Shown piece by piece: positions 25,682 to 34,451 of a stretch of DNA of 64,000 nt. The notes beneath the pieces were generated by a model, which was given only the letters and a program-made list of their open reading frames with translations, did no database searches and was not told the origin of the DNA. The DNA is from Mycolicibacterium sp. J2 (GTDB lineage: Bacteria > Actinomycetota > Actinomycetes > Mycobacteriales > Mycobacteriaceae): contig NZ_JAPFPY010000020.1 in the NCBI RefSeq assembly GCF_026240945.1, forward strand, positions 29,903-93,902, written 5' to 3'. Both the position numbers and the translations under genes were made by a program. Every line of letters starts with the position of its first letter. Positions within the stretch are counted from its first letter, which is position 1.

Positions 25682-26638
25682 TCACACCTCGGCGATGACC
25701 CGCGCTCCCGGCACCGGTCCGCTGGCCACCCGCACCGTGCGGCACACCCCGGCGCCGGACAGCGCGGCGCTGATCTCGACCGCCGATTCCGCCGACGCGC
25801 ACAGGAACGCGCAGGTCGGGCCGGAACCGGAGACGATGCCGGCCAGCGCCCCCGCCTCGGTACCGGCACGCAGCGTACGACGCAGATCCGGGCGCAGGCT
25901 CAGCGCGGCCGGCTGCAGGTCGTTGCCCAGCAGCGCCGCCAACTCGCGCGGGTCACCAGCGGCCAGCGCCTCCAGCACCGGCTCGACGTCGTCGAGGCGC
26001 GCCGGAGCCGCCCGGTCCGGCGCCGCACGTAGCCGGTCGATCTCACCGAACACCTCAGGTGTGGAGAGCCCCTTGTCCGCGAAGGCCAGCACCCAGTGGA
26101 AGGTGCTGCGGGCCAGCACGGTGGCCAGCTGCTCGCCACGACCGGTGCCCAGCGCCGTCCCGCCGTGCAGCGCAAAGGGCACATCGCTGCCCAGCTTGGC
26201 GGCCAGCGCGTGCAGATCGCGCCGGGCCACGCCCAGCTCCCACAGCGTGTTCATGGCGACCAGCACCGCGGCCGCGTCGGCGCTGCCGCCGGCCATCCCG
26301 CCGGCCACCGGGATGGACTTGGCGATCGAGATCGCGACGTCGGGCGCCCGACCGACGTGGTCGGCCATCAGTTCGGCGGCTCGCCAGGCCAGGTTGCGGC
26401 TGTCGGTGGGCAACCCGGCCACGCCCTCCCCCGTCATGTGCACCGACAGCAGGTCGGCGTTGCGCACGGTCACCTCGTCGAACAGTGACACGGCGTGGAA
26501 GAGGGTGGTCAGCTCGTGGTAGCGGTCCTCGCGGAGATCGCCGACGCCGAGATAGAGGTTCACCTTGCCCGGCACCCGCACGGTGACCGAACCGGTGGGC
26601 ACCCATTCGGACGCGGTGTTTCCGTCTGATGAGCGCAC
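25682..26638 (-). CDS. ispE: 4-diphosphocytidyl-2-C-methyl-D-erythritol kinase IspE
   Basis: IspE phosphorylates CDP-methylerythritol in the MEP isoprenoid pathway, essential for decaprenyl phosphate and menaquinone. The 318-residue product has the GHMP kinase motifs: PGKVNLYLGVG near the start, the ATP loop PVAGGMAGGSADAAAVL, SDVPFALHGGTALGTGRGE and the C-terminal GIVSGSGPTCAFLC. The ATG at 26638 is used; the GTG at 26602 would match the M. tuberculosis N-terminus more exactly. It lies downstream of asparaginase and ksgA on the same strand, 45 bases after asparaginase. Confidence 0.95.
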   Translation of the reverse strand: MRSSDGNTASEWVPTGSVTVRVPGKVNLYLGVGDLREDRYHELTTLFHAVSLFDEVTVRNADLLSVHMTGEGVAGLPTDSRNLAWRAAELMADHVGRAPDVAISIAKSIPVAGGMAGGSADAAAVLVAMNTLWELGVARRDLHALAAKLGSDVPFALHGGTALGTGRGEQLATVLARSTFHWVLAFADKGLSTPEVFGEIDRLRAAPDRAAPARLDDVEPVLEALAAGDPRELAALLGNDLQPAALSLRPDLRRTLRAGTEAGALAGIVSGSGPTCAFLCASAESAVEISAALSGAGVCRTVRVASGPVPGARVIAEV

Positions 26639-26683
26639 GGGACGACCTTATTCGCTCGGCACCGGCTGCGGCCAACAACCTCG

Positions 26684-27673
26684 TTACCGGGTGAATTCGC
26701 CGGCAATCTCCCGACGGCAGACGAATTCGGTGAGCGCGTCGCCCGTCAACCCCATACCGGTGCCCAGAGATGCTTTCACGTAGGCGGTTTCGGCACGCAT
26801 CCACCGGAACGGGATCAACCCGGCCGCGGAAAACCCGGTCACGGATTCATAGGCGGCGACGTCGTCGGGAACGGGCCCGAGGAACACCGGCACTGCGACG
26901 GCGGCACACCGGCGTGCGAATTCCAGCACGCTGGTCGGCTCGCCCACCGTGCACGCGGTGCCGGAGTGATACGTCTCGTGCACCACGGCGTCGAAGCCGG
27001 CCGGATCGATCGCCGAGTAGTCGAGGCCGGGATAGGGGCGCAGGTACAGCACGTGTGCGCCGAACGTGACAGGACCGGCAGGCCAGGGCGCCGGCTCGAA
27101 CCGCGGCCGGGGCAGCCCGCCCAAGCCGCTGATCGGCACCTCGCCGTCGCTGCGCACGTAGTGGCCCAGCGGTGTCGACGGTTGCAGCCGCGCGGCCGCG
27201 TGCACCAACCGCGCACCGTCGGGATTGCGGAACGTCACGTACACCCCGCCGGGCATGGTGTCGATGACCTCGAGAGCGTCACGAAAGTTGCTGTGCCCGT
27301 TCGCTTCCGGATGATCCAGCGGCCGGTTGCTGGCGACCACGACCACGGGCAGATGAAGATGGGACAGCGCGAACGCCAGCGCGGTGGCGCCGTAGGACAG
27401 CGTGTCGGTGCCGTGCGTGACGACCACACCGGTGTGCTGTGGGCCGACCGCCGAGGTGACGGCCGCGGCCATCGCGGTCCAGTCCGCGGGCCGGGCGTTC
27501 TCGCTGAGCAGCGACATCGGCTCGATGACGTCGAATCCGTCGGCACCGTCCCCGTACGCATCCAACAGCAGGCGGGTCTGACCGGGCACCAGCCCGATGA
27601 CGTCACCGGAGCGTCGTGAACCGATCGTGCCGCCGGTGAAGACGACGAGAACGGTCCGGCGTGCTCCGCTCAG
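26684..27673 (-). CDS. L-asparaginase, probable CTG start
   Basis: The enzyme hydrolyses Asn to Asp and ammonia. The 329-residue frame carries the first catalytic block VFTGGTIGSRR and the second THGTDTLSYGA (Thr-Asp pair), plus HSNFRDALEV and the FGAHVLYLRPYPG segment before the C-terminal domain. The frame is open back to a TGA inside ksgA, but no ATG, GTG or TTG occurs before GTG 27589, which lies after TGGTI. A CTG at 27673 overlaps the ksgA stop as CTGA and would give LSGARRTVLVVFTGG, the expected N-terminus. Placed between ksgA and ispE, where M. tuberculosis has none. Confidence 0.8.
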   Translation of the reverse strand: MSGARRTVLVVFTGGTIGSRRSGDVIGLVPGQTRLLLDAYGDGADGFDVIEPMSLLSENARPADWTAMAAAVTSAVGPQHTGVVVTHGTDTLSYGATALAFALSHLHLPVVVVASNRPLDHPEANGHSNFRDALEVIDTMPGGVYVTFRNPDGARLVHAAARLQPSTPLGHYVRSDGEVPISGLGGLPRPRFEPAPWPAGPVTFGAHVLYLRPYPGLDYSAIDPAGFDAVVHETYHSGTACTVGEPTSVLEFARRCAAVAVPVFLGPVPDDVAAYESVTGFSAAGLIPFRWMRAETAYVKASLGTGMGLTGDALTEFVCRREIAGEFTR

Positions 27674-28590
27674 CTGAGCGACGGCTCGGCGTCGCCGACC
27701 GACCCGAGACGTTCGGGCGCCTCCGCCGCGAGCTCACCGGAACGCTGCAGCAGCCGGACGAAATCGGTGATCGACAGCGTCTCACCGCGCCGGGCCGGAT
27801 CGATGCTGGCGGCCAGCAGCCGTTCGGCCGACTCGTTGCCGGACCCGGCCCACTCGGCGAAGGCATTGCGCGAGGTCTTACGGCGCTGCGCGAAACCGAT
27901 GTCGATGAGCTCGAACACCTGCTGGCGGAACGACTCGTCGGTCGGCCACGGCGAGGTCTCGTACCGGTCGATGCGGACCAGACCGGAGTACACCCGCGGG
28001 ATCGGCCAGAACACCGTCGGCGACACCATGCCGTACCGGCGCACATTGCCGAAGAACCGGATCTTGGCGCTGGGTACGCCGTAGTCCTTACCGCCGGGCT
28101 CGGCGGCCAGCCGCTCGGCGACCTCCGCCTGAACCATCACCATCACGGTCTTGATCGACGGGAACTCGGAGAGCAGGTGGATGAGCGCGGGCACCGCGAT
28201 GTTGTACGGCAGATTCGCCACAAGTGCAGTGGGCTGCTCATCGAGGTCACCGGAGGTGATGGTGAGGATGTCGCGGTTGAGCACCGTCAGCCGGCTGATC
28301 TCGCTGTGCGAGTGGTTGGCGATGGTCTTGGGCAGCTGGTGGGCCAGCACCGGGTCGATCTCGACGGCGGTGACCCGCGCGCCCCGGTCCAGTAGTCCCA
28401 GCGTCAGGGAGCCGAGGCCGGGACCCACCTCCAGGACACAGTCCTGTCTATGGATGCCGGACGCCGACACGATGCGGCGCACTGTGTTGGCGTCATGGAC
28501 AAAGTTCTGCCCGAACGCCTTCCGTGGCCGGAAATCGATCTCCCGCGCCAGATGTCGTATCTCAGTCCGCCCAAGGAGTCGGATTGTCAT
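27670..28590 (-). CDS. rsmA: 16S rRNA dimethyladenosine transferase RsmA (KsgA)
   Basis: RsmA dimethylates two adjacent adenines in the 3' terminal hairpin of 16S rRNA. The 306-residue product shows KAFGQNFVHD, the SAM motif VLEVGPGLGSLTLGLL, an acidic VEIDPVL and the catalytic NLPYN, followed by the C-terminal helical domain with GFAQRRKTSRNAFAEW. As in M. tuberculosis it overlaps the upstream rpfB end by 29 bases, so it is co-transcribed with it. The stop overlaps the proposed asparaginase start. Confidence 0.96.
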   Translation of the reverse strand: MTIRLLGRTEIRHLAREIDFRPRKAFGQNFVHDANTVRRIVSASGIHRQDCVLEVGPGLGSLTLGLLDRGARVTAVEIDPVLAHQLPKTIANHSHSEISRLTVLNRDILTITSGDLDEQPTALVANLPYNIAVPALIHLLSEFPSIKTVMVMVQAEVAERLAAEPGGKDYGVPSAKIRFFGNVRRYGMVSPTVFWPIPRVYSGLVRIDRYETSPWPTDESFRQQVFELIDIGFAQRRKTSRNAFAEWAGSGNESAERLLAASIDPARRGETLSITDFVRLLQRSGELAAEAPERLGSVGDAEPSLS

Positions 28591-29710
28591 CGGACCCTCC
28601 CACTACACACCGGCGCCAGGCACCCCATCCTTGACGTGCCCTCGTTACTTCAGCAATCGCGATCTGTTCCTCACGGGTGGCCAGATCGGCCCGCTGAGCA
28701 TACCGCAGACCGCCCTGCCGCTCCCATGTGTTTTGGTCAAATTGAACACCGCCGAAATATCCGTTGCCGGTGTTGATGGCCCAATTACCTCCCGATTCGC
28801 ACGAGGCGATGGCGTCCCAGGCGCTGCCGTTGGACACCGGGGGCACCTCGGTGCCCGGTTTGGCGCCGACCCGCAGCACAGCATCACGCGCCGGGGAGAT
28901 AACGACATTGGCTACTGGCAACCTCCCCGTCTCGACTCCGTTCACCTTCGCCACAGCGAACGTGACGTCCTGGAGTCCGGGCGTCCCGGGATCTTCGACG
29001 ACCTGCCGGCTCATGTTCATCGTCGCGTCCTCGATGCGACGACTGGCCGGCGGCAAGGGCAGCTGCTCGGTCACCTTCTCGATCCGCACGCGCGTCACCT
29101 GGATCTGCATGCCGTCGACGATGGGCGCCGACGCGGGCGGGTTGACGGTGTCGCGCTGTTGCAGCGGCGCTCCGGCGGCATCGAGCAGACCGGCGACGTT
29201 GGGCGCGGCCAGATGCACGGTGCTCTTCACTCCGCCGTCGTCGATCTGCACCGTTTTCGCGCTGACCACGGGTAATGACATCCCGGCCAGGGGTACGCGG
29301 GTGCCTCGGGAGGCCGCGGCGGGGGCGGTGTCGGTCAACGCCAGCTGCGCCAGGGCGTCCTGGACGGTGGAGGCGGTGGTCCACACTTCTTTGCTGTTCT
29401 GACCGTCCAGGGAGATTTGGATGGGACGGCTGCGGCTCAACACGATGGTGTCGGCGTCGTGCACCGGGGTGTCGGCGGACGGGTAGAGATCGTCGCGGTC
29501 ACCGACGGTGAAACCGTTCTCCTTGACCACGTCGATGACCTTGGACTTCATCGTCGTGACCGTGATGGGTGCCCCGTCGATGGTCAGCGTCACGGTCTTG
29601 TGGGAGGCCACCGCCATGCCGCCAGCAAACGCGAGCGTCAATAAAAGCGCGCCGACGAGCAGCCGAAAAGCAGGCGAACGCTCCTCATGGATTCTGTTCA
29701 AAACACTCAA
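28562..29710 (-). CDS. rpfB: Resuscitation-promoting factor RpfB
   Basis: RpfB is a surface lytic transglycosylase that helps dormant cells resume growth. The 382-residue protein has an N-terminal membrane anchor or lipoprotein-like helix (about 16-36), three DUF348 repeats (SHKTVTLTIDGAPITV, RPIQISLDGQ and AKTVQIDDGG onsets), a G5 domain (about 205-285) and a C-terminal Rpf domain with the catalytic Glu in CESGGNW and NTGNGYFGGVQFDQNTW. The start taken is TTG 29710; a second TTG at 29701 gives LNRIHEERSP and is as likely. Upstream 111 bases contain CTTTCTGTGATAGAAC, a possible -10 region. Confidence 0.95.
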   Translation of the reverse strand: MSVLNRIHEERSPAFRLLVGALLLTLAFAGGMAVASHKTVTLTIDGAPITVTTMKSKVIDVVKENGFTVGDRDDLYPSADTPVHDADTIVLSRSRPIQISLDGQNSKEVWTTASTVQDALAQLALTDTAPAAASRGTRVPLAGMSLPVVSAKTVQIDDGGVKSTVHLAAPNVAGLLDAAGAPLQQRDTVNPPASAPIVDGMQIQVTRVRIEKVTEQLPLPPASRRIEDATMNMSRQVVEDPGTPGLQDVTFAVAKVNGVETGRLPVANVVISPARDAVLRVGAKPGTEVPPVSNGSAWDAIASCESGGNWAINTGNGYFGGVQFDQNTWERQGGLRYAQRADLATREEQIAIAEVTRARQGWGAWRRCVVGGSDDNPTPWAD

Positions 29711-29821
29711 GAGTCTGTTGTCCCCGGCTCTCGACCCATGCGGGCCCGCGGAACTCGCGGCCCGGCTGGCCGCCCGCGTTCTATCACAGAAAGGTAACGA
29801 AGATCGGTGGTCGGCGCCAAT

Positions 29822-30658
29822 CTAGGCCGCCGACACTCGGTAGGTGCGTCGAGCGTTGGCCGTGCTCACCTCGGCCAATTCGGCCGCCGAGCGGCCGGTC
29901 AGCTCGGCCAGCGCCCGCACCGTGTAGGGCAGGCAATAGGGCTCGTTCGGGGCGCCCCGGAACGGGTGCGGGGTGAGAAACGGTGCGTCGGTCTCGACCA
30001 ACAGCAGATCATCCGGGATGACAACCGCGGCCTCGCGCAGTGCACGCGCGTTGCGGAAGCTGACCGTACCCGACAGGCTCAGCATCCAGCCGTTGGCCAC
30101 GCAGGTCCTGGCCATCGCTGCGTCGGAGGAAAAACAATGGAAGATCACCGTCTCCGGGGCGCCCTCGGCGGCCAGCACGTCGAGCACCTCGGCGTCGGCG
30201 TCGCGATTGTGGATCATCAACGGCTTGCCGGCCCGCTTGGCCAGGTCGATATGCCAGGCGAAGGCGTCCCGCTGCTGGGCAGGGTCCGCGCAGCCATCCA
30301 GCTTGCCCGGCCAGTACATGTCCATCCCGGTCTCGCCGACCGCCACCACACGCTGCTGCACGGCCAGGGTTTCGAGTTCGGCTTTGGCGGCGTCGTCGAG
30401 GGCATTGGCGCGGGTGGGGTGCAGCGCCACCGCGGCGTACACCCGGTCGTCCCAGCCGGCGGCCTGCGCGGCCCAGCGCGCGGCATCCAGGTCATCGGCG
30501 ATGGTGACCACCGCCTGCACACCGACGGCCCCGGCCCGGTCCAGGATGTCCGCGACGTCGTCCGCGGTCTCGGCGCCACAGGCGTCCAGGTGGGTGTGGG
30601 CGTCGATCAACGGGGCGAGCGGCTCCGGAGCGGGCGGCTTCTGTCGCTTCGAGCTCAC
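29822..30658 (-). CDS. tatD: TatD-family metal-dependent hydrolase
   Basis: The 278-residue protein has the metal-binding motif DAHTHLD, GETGMDMYW, IHNRDADAEV, HCFSSD and ETDAPFLTPHP, as in TatD/YcfH hydrolases (3'-5' DNA exonuclease activity is known for E. coli TatD). It corresponds to Rv1008. It starts at GTG 30658, divergent from metS with only 25 bases between. A -10-like TAAGGT lies six bases before the GTG, which fits a leaderless transcript. Confidence 0.93.
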   Translation of the reverse strand: MSSKRQKPPAPEPLAPLIDAHTHLDACGAETADDVADILDRAGAVGVQAVVTIADDLDAARWAAQAAGWDDRVYAAVALHPTRANALDDAAKAELETLAVQQRVVAVGETGMDMYWPGKLDGCADPAQQRDAFAWHIDLAKRAGKPLMIHNRDADAEVLDVLAAEGAPETVIFHCFSSDAAMARTCVANGWMLSLSGTVSFRNARALREAAVVIPDDLLLVETDAPFLTPHPFRGAPNEPYCLPYTVRALAELTGRSAAELAEVSTANARRTYRVSAA

Positions 30659-30663
30659 CGGTA

Positions 30664-30675
30664 CACCTTAAGGTG
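30664..30675. promoter_or_regulatory. Symmetric bidirectional -10 element between tatD and metS
   Basis: CACCTTAAGGTG is a perfect 12-base palindrome within the 25-base divergent spacer. On each strand it presents TAAGGT, which fits the mycobacterial TANNNT -10. It lies nine bases before the metS ATG and six before the tatD GTG, so both mRNAs would be leaderless or nearly so. Confidence 0.5.
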
Positions 30676-30683
30676 AGAGCCAA

Positions 30684-32282
30684 ATGACTACGTCTTCTCC
30701 CAGGTCTTCCCCCGGCGCGGGGACGCGCACCCCAGGCGCCCCGTTCTACATCACCACGGCCATCGCCTACCCGAACGGCGACCCGCATATCGGGCACGCC
30801 TACGAGTACATCGCCACCGACGCGATCGCCCGGTTCAAGCGCCTCGACGGGTTCGACGTGCGCTACCTCACCGGTACCGATGTGCACGGCCTCAAGATGG
30901 CCGAGACGGCCGCCAAGCTCGGCATCACCGCCCCCGAGCTGGCCAAGCGCAACTCCGACGTGTTCGAGCGGATGCAGGAACGCCTGGGCGCCTCCTACGA
31001 CCGGTTCATCCGGACCTCCGATGCCGATCATTACGAGGCGTCCAAGGAGATCTGGCGCCGGATGAACGAGGCCGGCGACATCTACCTGGGCAGTTACCAG
31101 GGCTGGTACTCGGTGCGCGACGAGCGCTTCTTCGCCGAGGACGAGACCCAGAAGCGTGATGGCGCCCGGTTCGCGATCGAGACCGGCACCGAGGTGACCT
31201 GGACCGAGGAGCAGACCTACTTCTTCCGGCTGTCCGCGTACGCCGACCGACTGCTGGCGCTCTACCGCGAGCACCCGGAGTTCATCGGGCCCGATGTCCG
31301 GCGCAACGAGATCGTCAGCTTCGTCTCCGGCGGCCTGCGCGATCTGTCGATCTCGCGGACCACCTTCGACTGGGGGGTGCCGGTTCCCGACCATCCCGAT
31401 CACGTCATGTACGTCTGGGTGGACGCGCTGACCAACTATCTGACCGGGGTCGGCTTCCCGGACACCGCGTCGGAGGCCTTCGACAAGTACTGGCCGGCGA
31501 GCCTGCACATGATCGGCAAGGACATCATCCGGTTCCACACGGTGTACTGGCCGGCCTTCCTGATGTCGGCCGGGATCGAGCTGCCGAAACGGGTTTTCGC
31601 GCACGGGTTCATCAACGTCAAGGGCGAGAAGATGAGCAAGTCGCTGGGCAACGTGGTCGATCCGCTGGTGCTGGTCGACGAGTTCGGGCTCGACCAGGTG
31701 CGCTACTTCTTCCTGCGCGAGGTGCCCTTCGGCCAGGACGGCAGCTACAGCGAAGAGGCCATCATCGGCCGCATCAACGCCGACCTTGCCAACGAGCTGG
31801 GCAACCTGGCGCAGCGGTCACTGTCGATGGTGAACAAGAACCTCGACGGCGTGGTGCCGCAGCCGGGTGCCTTCACCGCCGAGGACACCGAGCTGCTGGA
31901 GGCCGCCGACGGTCTGCTGGCGCGGGTGCGCGGCCACTTCGACGAGCAGGCGATGCACCTGGCGCTGGACGCCATCTGGTCGGTGCTCGGCGCGGCCAAC
32001 AGGTACTTCTCGGCGCAGGAACCGTGGGTGCTGCGCAAGGCGGGCACCCCGGAGGCCGAAGAGCGGTTCGCGACCGTGCTGTACACGACGCTGGAAACGG
32101 TCCGGATCGCGGCGTTGCTGAGCCAGCCGGTGATGCCCGAGTCGATGGCCAAGATGCTGGACCTGCTCGGGCAGCCGGCCGATCAGCGCGACTTCACCGC
32201 CATCGGCACCCGGCTGGCGCCGGGGACGACCCTGCCGAAACCCGAGGGCGTGTTCCCGCGCTACCAGGCACCCGAGGAGTGA
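30684..32282 (+). CDS. metG: Methionyl-tRNA synthetase
   Basis: MetRS charges tRNA-Met. The 532-residue class I enzyme has the HIGH motif as PNGDPHIGHAYEY and the KMSKS loop in VKGEKMSKSLGN, with the anticodon-binding helical domain after about 370. As in other mycobacteria (Rv1007c, metS) the zinc-knuckle region is of the short type and no C-terminal dimer domain is present. ATG 30684 is close to the divergent promoter. Its TGA is part of a 14-bp terminator stem. Confidence 0.96.
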   Translation: MTTSSPRSSPGAGTRTPGAPFYITTAIAYPNGDPHIGHAYEYIATDAIARFKRLDGFDVRYLTGTDVHGLKMAETAAKLGITAPELAKRNSDVFERMQERLGASYDRFIRTSDADHYEASKEIWRRMNEAGDIYLGSYQGWYSVRDERFFAEDETQKRDGARFAIETGTEVTWTEEQTYFFRLSAYADRLLALYREHPEFIGPDVRRNEIVSFVSGGLRDLSISRTTFDWGVPVPDHPDHVMYVWVDALTNYLTGVGFPDTASEAFDKYWPASLHMIGKDIIRFHTVYWPAFLMSAGIELPKRVFAHGFINVKGEKMSKSLGNVVDPLVLVDEFGLDQVRYFFLREVPFGQDGSYSEEAIIGRINADLANELGNLAQRSLSMVNKNLDGVVPQPGAFTAEDTELLEAADGLLARVRGHFDEQAMHLALDAIWSVLGAANRYFSAQEPWVLRKAGTPEAEERFATVLYTTLETVRIAALLSQPVMPESMAKMLDLLGQPADQRDFTAIGTRLAPGTTLPKPEGVFPRYQAPEE

Positions 32283-32330
32283 TTTGTGGAGTCGCAGCCG
32301 TAACCAGTACGGCCCAGACTCCACAAATCA
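32280..32330 (+). terminator. Perfect 14-bp stem terminator including the metS stop codon
   Basis: TGATTTGTGGAGTC (32280-32293) pairs perfectly with GACTCCACAAATCA (32317-32330). Inside, GCCGTA pairs with TACGGC. The TGA of metS forms the first three bases of the stem. No T-run follows. Confidence 0.75.
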
Positions 32331-32349
32331 CGTGATGCGCGTCACGTCC

Positions 32350-32376
32350 TGTCACACTTTCGGGATGGGCGGTGTC
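32350..32376 (+). promoter_or_regulatory. ECF41-type sigma-factor promoter
   Basis: TGTCACA at 32350-32356 is followed after exactly 16 bases by TGTC at 32373-32376. The ECF41 consensus is TGTCACA-N16-CGTC, so one base differs in the -10. The oxidoreductase ATG is eight bases further, and the second gene of the operon is an ECF41 sigma factor, so autoregulation is likely. Confidence 0.75.
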
Positions 32377-32384
32377 TTGAGGGC

Positions 32385-33551
32385 ATGACTGAGAACAACA
32401 CTCCCCACCACGTCATCGTCCTCGGCGGCGGTTACGCCGGCGTCCATGCTGCCAACCACCTGTTGCAGCGCCCAGGGGTCAGCGTGACCCTGGTCAACGC
32501 CCGGCCCGATTTCGTCGAACGGATCCGGCTGCACCAACTCGCGGCCGGCACACATGACGCCACCACCGGTTACGACACCCTGCTCGGCGAGGGTGTGCGC
32601 CTGGTCGTCGACCGCGCCGAGCGCATCGACACCGCGGCCCGCCGGGTCCAACTGGCCTCCGGCGCCGCGCTGGACTACGACTACCTGATCTACGCCGTCG
32701 GCAGCACCGCCGGGGCCACCCCCGAATCCGCCTATGCGATCAGCGAAGTGGAGGGCGCACGACGGCTGCACGCGCGGCTGCAGGACGTGCCGACGACCGC
32801 GCCGATCGTCGTGGTGGGCGGCGGGCTGACCGGTATCGAAGCGGCCTCGGAGTTCGCCTCGGGATCGAACACCGGTGCCCGCCCCGTCACCCTCGTCGCC
32901 GGGCCGGTGCTCGGTCCGTCGTTGGGTGCACAGGCCCGCCGTTCGGTGGCCAAGCAACTGGCCAAGCTGGACGTCACGGTGATCGAGGGCCCGACGGTGA
33001 CCGCCGTCGGTGACCACGACGTCACGCTGTCCGATGGGCGCACCCTGCCCAGCGCCGCCACGGTGTGGACGGCCGGGTTCGGCGTGCCCACGCTGGCCGC
33101 CGACAGCGGCCTGCGCACCGACCATCTGGGACGGCTGCTCACGGACGAGACGCTCACCAGCATCGACGACGACCGGGTGGTCGGTGCCGGCGACGCGGTC
33201 GCCCCGTCAGGTATGCCGCTGCGGATGAGCTGCCAGGCCGCCCTCCCGCTGGCCGCCCAGGCGGCGCGGACCGTGCTGGCCAGGATCGCGGGCACCGCCC
33301 CCGTCCCGGTGAACCAGGCGTTCGCCGGGCAGTGCATCAGCATCGGGCGCTCCTACGGCACCATCCAGATCGCGCGCCCCGACGACACGCCGACCCGGTT
33401 CTACATCGGTGGCCGGGTGGCCGCGTCGATCAAGGAGATGGTGTGCAAGGGCACGCTGTGGCAGCTGCGCCGCGAGGCCGCCAAACCGGGCACCTACGTG
33501 TGGATGCGGGGCGGTAAGCGCGCCGAGCGAGTGCACCCGGTGCACACGTGA
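32385..33551 (+). CDS. FAD-dependent NAD(P)H oxidoreductase (NDH-2-like), ECF41 partner
   Basis: The 388-residue flavoprotein has an N-terminal FAD-binding VLGGGYAGVHAANHL, a second dinucleotide motif VVVGGGLTGIEAASEF for NAD(P)H, and the late FAD motif VVGAGDAVAP. It resembles type II NADH dehydrogenases but is shorter and without a clear C-terminal membrane helix, so quinone reduction is uncertain. The stop overlaps the sigma factor start (GTGA). Such oxidoreductases are one of the usual partners of ECF41 sigma factors, and the promoter in front fits that sigma. Confidence 0.88.
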   Translation: MTENNTPHHVIVLGGGYAGVHAANHLLQRPGVSVTLVNARPDFVERIRLHQLAAGTHDATTGYDTLLGEGVRLVVDRAERIDTAARRVQLASGAALDYDYLIYAVGSTAGATPESAYAISEVEGARRLHARLQDVPTTAPIVVVGGGLTGIEAASEFASGSNTGARPVTLVAGPVLGPSLGAQARRSVAKQLAKLDVTVIEGPTVTAVGDHDVTLSDGRTLPSAATVWTAGFGVPTLAADSGLRTDHLGRLLTDETLTSIDDDRVVGAGDAVAPSGMPLRMSCQAALPLAAQAARTVLARIAGTAPVPVNQAFAGQCISIGRSYGTIQIARPDDTPTRFYIGGRVAASIKEMVCKGTLWQLRREAAKPGTYVWMRGGKRAERVHPVHT

Positions 33552-34432
33552 GCGAGCACGCCGAGCGGTTCACCGCACTGCGGCCCCTGCTGTTCACCAT
33601 CGCCTACGAAATCCTCGGTTCGGCAACCGAATCCGACGACGTACTGCAGGAGAGCTACCTGCGCTGGGCCGAGGTGGACCTGGACACGGTCGCCGACACC
33701 AAGGCCTACCTAGCCCAGCTGGTGACCCGGCAGGCACTGAACGCGCTACGCGCCGCGGCCCGACGCCGGGAGGAGTACGTCGGGCCGTGGCTGCCGGAAC
33801 CCGTTCTGGTGGAGGATGCTTCGGCCGATCTGGTGCTGGCCGAATCGGTGTCGATGGCAATGATGGTGGTGCTGGAGACGCTCACCCCCGACGAACGCGC
33901 GATCTTTGTCCTGCGTGAGGTGTTCGGCTTCGGTCATGACGAGATCGCCGCGGCGGTGGGCCGCTCGCCGGCAGCGGTGCGCCAGATGGCGCACCGCGCC
34001 CGGGAGCACGTACAGGCCAGGCGCAAACGGTTCGACCACGTCGACGCCACGGTCGGCGAACAGATCACCGCACAGTTCTTCGCCACCGCCGCGACCGGGG
34101 ACGTGGCCGCACTGATCGAGCTGCTGGCCCCCGATGTGGTGTGGACGGCCGACAGCGCGGGCAAGGTCAGCGCGGCGCGCCGGCCGGTGACCGGCGCCGA
34201 CAAGGTGGCCCGCCTGGTGTTGGGCCTGATGCGCGGAGCCGCCGAACGCGCCGAGGCACGCGTCGACCTGGCGACGTACAACAACGCCCCCGCCCTCGTG
34301 CTCTACCTGGGCGAGCAGTTGGAAGGCGTGATCACCGTGGAGATCACCGGCGGCAAGATCAGCCACTTCTACGCCATGCGTAACCCGGACAAGCTCGCCG
34401 CCATCACGATCCCCCGCGCGATCACGAGGTAG
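33548..34432 (+). CDS. ECF41-group RNA polymerase sigma factor with SnoaL-like C-terminal domain
   Basis: The 294-residue product has sigma region 2 (PLLFTIAYEILGS, QESYLRWAEV), the WLPEP linker typical of ECF41, region 4 (LTPDERAIFVLREVFGFGHDEIAAAVGRS) and a C-terminal NTF2/SnoaL-like domain. That domain carries a DGGGK-type motif as ADSAGK and the NPDKL motif, both used in ECF41 self-regulation in place of an anti-sigma factor. M. tuberculosis SigJ belongs to the same group. GTG 33548 overlaps the oxidoreductase stop. Confidence 0.93.
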   Translation: MSEHAERFTALRPLLFTIAYEILGSATESDDVLQESYLRWAEVDLDTVADTKAYLAQLVTRQALNALRAAARRREEYVGPWLPEPVLVEDASADLVLAESVSMAMMVVLETLTPDERAIFVLREVFGFGHDEIAAAVGRSPAAVRQMAHRAREHVQARRKRFDHVDATVGEQITAQFFATAATGDVAALIELLAPDVVWTADSAGKVSAARRPVTGADKVARLVLGLMRGAAERAEARVDLATYNNAPALVLYLGEQLEGVITVEITGGKISHFYAMRNPDKLAAITIPRAITR

Positions 34433-34451
34433 CTTCTGTCAGGCTTGGCCG

